From Chitinophagaceae bacterium (GTDB lineage Bacteria; Bacteroidota; Bacteroidia; Chitinophagales; Chitinophagaceae): 64,000 bases of DNA. The stretch lies in the NCBI GenBank assembly GCA_019695015.1, contig JAIBAV010000113.1, forward strand, positions 1-64,000, in the 5' to 3' direction. This document shows, piece after piece, positions 62,744 to 64,000 of this stretch. A model generated the notes under the pieces. It was given only the letters and a program-made list of their open reading frames with translations. It was not told where the DNA came from and ran no database searches. Position numbers and translations under genes: made by a program. The stretch's first letter is position 1. Each line of letters begins with the position of its first letter.

Positions 62744-64000
62744 TTAAGTATTAGCTTTTTTAGATTTTAAAATAGAAATAATTTTTTGGCCACGAACCAA
62801 CATTTTTAAACGTTGCCTACTTAAAGAAATCTGTACTTGTTTGTTCTCTTTTTCAAATACAGAACGTTTGTATATAGATAATATATTTTGGTAAGTTAAA
62901 ATACCAATAATATGGTCTTCTTCAATAACAGGTAATATATCTACATCTTCTTTAGACATGGTTTCAACTGCTGTTTTTAAATTAGCAGATGGTTGTATAA
63001 AAATATTTTTTCGTTTTACTAAATCACCAATAATTAAATCATTATTATGTTGCATGTTAAATAAGCTTGAGTAGCTAATTAACCCTTTATAAGTTCCATC
63101 TAAATCACTTACAATAAAATAACTTGTAATAGCGTCTGCTTCTTGTTTTAGCCAAGTTCTCACTTCACCAACATTCATTGCATCATTTAAAATAATTACA
63201 TCATCTAATGGCAGTTCTTCTACTAAGGTTTTATCTAAAATATCAGGTTCATAAGAGGTAGGTGTTTGTACACCTCTTCTTGCAATTTTTTCTGTCATAA
63301 TGGTATTAGTCATTAATAAATAAGAAACACAATAAGCACCTGTACAAGTTGCCAGCAAGGGTAATAATGCATTGGATTGACCAGTAGTTTCTAAAGCAAA
63401 AACAATTGAGGTTAAAAATGCTCTTGATGCACCTGCAAACATTGCAGACATACCAACCAATGCACATAATGGTATAGAAATGCCAATTGCAGGAAACCAT
63501 TGATTACCTAAAATGCCAAGCAATGCACCAATGGCACCACCAATAGTTAATAATGGGGCCAAAGTACCACCAGATGTTCCACTACCAATAGCTATAGCCC
63601 AAGATGTAAACTTTAATAAACATAATGATAGAATAACATTAAAAGTTAAAGTGCCAGATAAAACATCTGTAATATTATTATAACCAACACCCAAAGTTTT
63701 AGGTTCGTAATAACCTATTAAGCCAACAGCAATACCACCAATTGCAGGCCACAAAGCCCAATGTATAGGTAATTTTTCAAAAGCATCTTCAATCCAATAC
63801 ACTATTTTGGTTGCTATTACAGATAATATACCAACAGCAACACCCATAATACTATAAAATAATAATGCCTTATTGCTGGCAGGTAAAATAGTTTGCAACA
63901 TTGGAAAAACTACACTACTGCTAAACAAGAAATGATGCCCTGCAGCACCAGTAATACAAGCTAATGCAACCGGAATAAAAGAACGAGGAGAAAACTCGAA
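62744..64000 (-). CDS. ClC-type chloride channel/transporter with CBS domains (5' end beyond the window)
   Basis: The frame is open to base 64000, so the N-terminal part of the protein is missing. What is seen is the second half of a ClC membrane domain, beginning FEFSPRSFIPVALACITG. It includes the segment GSGTSGGTLAPLLTIGGAIG (the counterpart of GxFxP, with Leu for Phe) and a MFAGASRAFLTSIVFALETTG helix. Two CBS domains follow (about the last 160 residues). The gating-glutamate motif GxEGP is expected outside the window. It transports chloride or another anion such as fluoride, with or without proton coupling. It converges on the S46 peptidase gene, with 10 bases between the stops. Confidence 0.85.
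   Translation of the reverse strand, partial: FEFSPRSFIPVALACITGAAGHHFLFSSSVVFPMLQTILPASNKALLFYSIMGVAVGILSVIATKIVYWIEDAFEKLPIHWALWPAIGGIAVGLIGYYEPKTLGVGYNNITDVLSGTLTFNVILSLCLLKFTSWAIAIGSGTSGGTLAPLLTIGGAIGALLGILGNQWFPAIGISIPLCALVGMSAMFAGASRAFLTSIVFALETTGQSNALLPLLATCTGAYCVSYLLMTNTIMTEKIARRGVQTPTSYEPDILDKTLVEELPLDDVIILNDAMNVGEVRTWLKQEADAITSYFIVSDLDGTYKGLISYSSLFNMQHNNDLIIGDLVKRKNIFIQPSANLKTAVETMSKEDVDILPVIEEDHIIGILTYQNILSIYKRSVFEKENKQVQISLSRQRLKMLVRGQKIISILKSKKANT

Overview
The window is A+T-rich chromosomal DNA from a member of the Bacteroidota, most likely a Chitinophagaceae-like bacterium. The pointers are: PorT of the type IX secretion system next to a menaquinone methyltransferase, families largely confined to the phylum (DUF4290, TIGR02757, S46 dipeptidyl-peptidase), the split methionine synthase, phylum-type -7 boxes (TAnnTTTG), many lipoprotein signals, and almost no Shine-Dalgarno sequences. 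The genus is not determined. No prophage, transposase or CRISPR array was seen.

Layout. 1-4.7 kb: surface polysaccharide genes (methyltransferases, GT4 and GT25 glycosyltransferases, an MsbA-like ABC exporter). 4.7-6.5 kb: an ECF sigma factor, a membrane anti-sigma-like protein and a small secreted protein. 6.6-9.4 kb: housekeeping genes ending at a strong terminator. 9.5-12.7 kb: a methionine operon under a SAM-I riboswitch (trans-sulfuration enzyme, homoserine dehydrogenase with a frameshift, thioesterase), followed by a convergent tRNA-Lys. 12.9-16.1 kb: RlpA, ComB-like, LON-domain and PBP4-type genes. 16.1-23.4 kb, leftward: DUF4290, dnaX, a small membrane protein, two M16 peptidases and dnaB. 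A non-coding stretch upstream of dnaB carries a cluster of DnaA boxes. 23.8-30.5 kb: PorT/UbiE, an Ig-like lipoprotein and a helicase-nuclease. 30.6-36 kb: TonB-like, AhpD-like, PAP2 and two tandem LTA-synthase-like genes. 36-40.6 kb: a second trans-sulfuration enzyme and a fused isobutyryl-CoA mutase, then a 0.6-kb block of hairpin repeats. 41.3-49.6 kb: ParA, cobalamin methionine synthase, GlmM and others. 49.8-53.3 kb: mreBCD and a deoxyhypusine synthase homologue. 53.4-55.9 kb: a compositionally different arsenic island (arsR-arsM-arsC). 56.1-64 kb: an exo/endonuclease-phosphatase, a tandem pair of rhomboids (one apparently dead), RlmD-type rRNA methyltransferase, an S46 dipeptidyl-peptidase and a ClC channel cut by the window end.

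How the genes fit together. Sulfur and one-carbon metabolism recurs: a SAM-sensing operon, a second PLP trans-sulfuration enzyme and cobalamin-dependent MetH, with IcmF as a second B12 user. Cell-envelope genes are scattered throughout (mre, glmM, PBP4, RlpA, PAP2, LTA synthases). The most notable signals are the DnaA-box cluster upstream of dnaB, a ten-A run in dnaX where either slip gives an immediate stop (a probable gamma/tau switch), the -1 frameshift in the homoserine dehydrogenase gene, a pseudo-rhomboid paired with an active rhomboid, and an arsenic operon that methylates but has no efflux gene in view.
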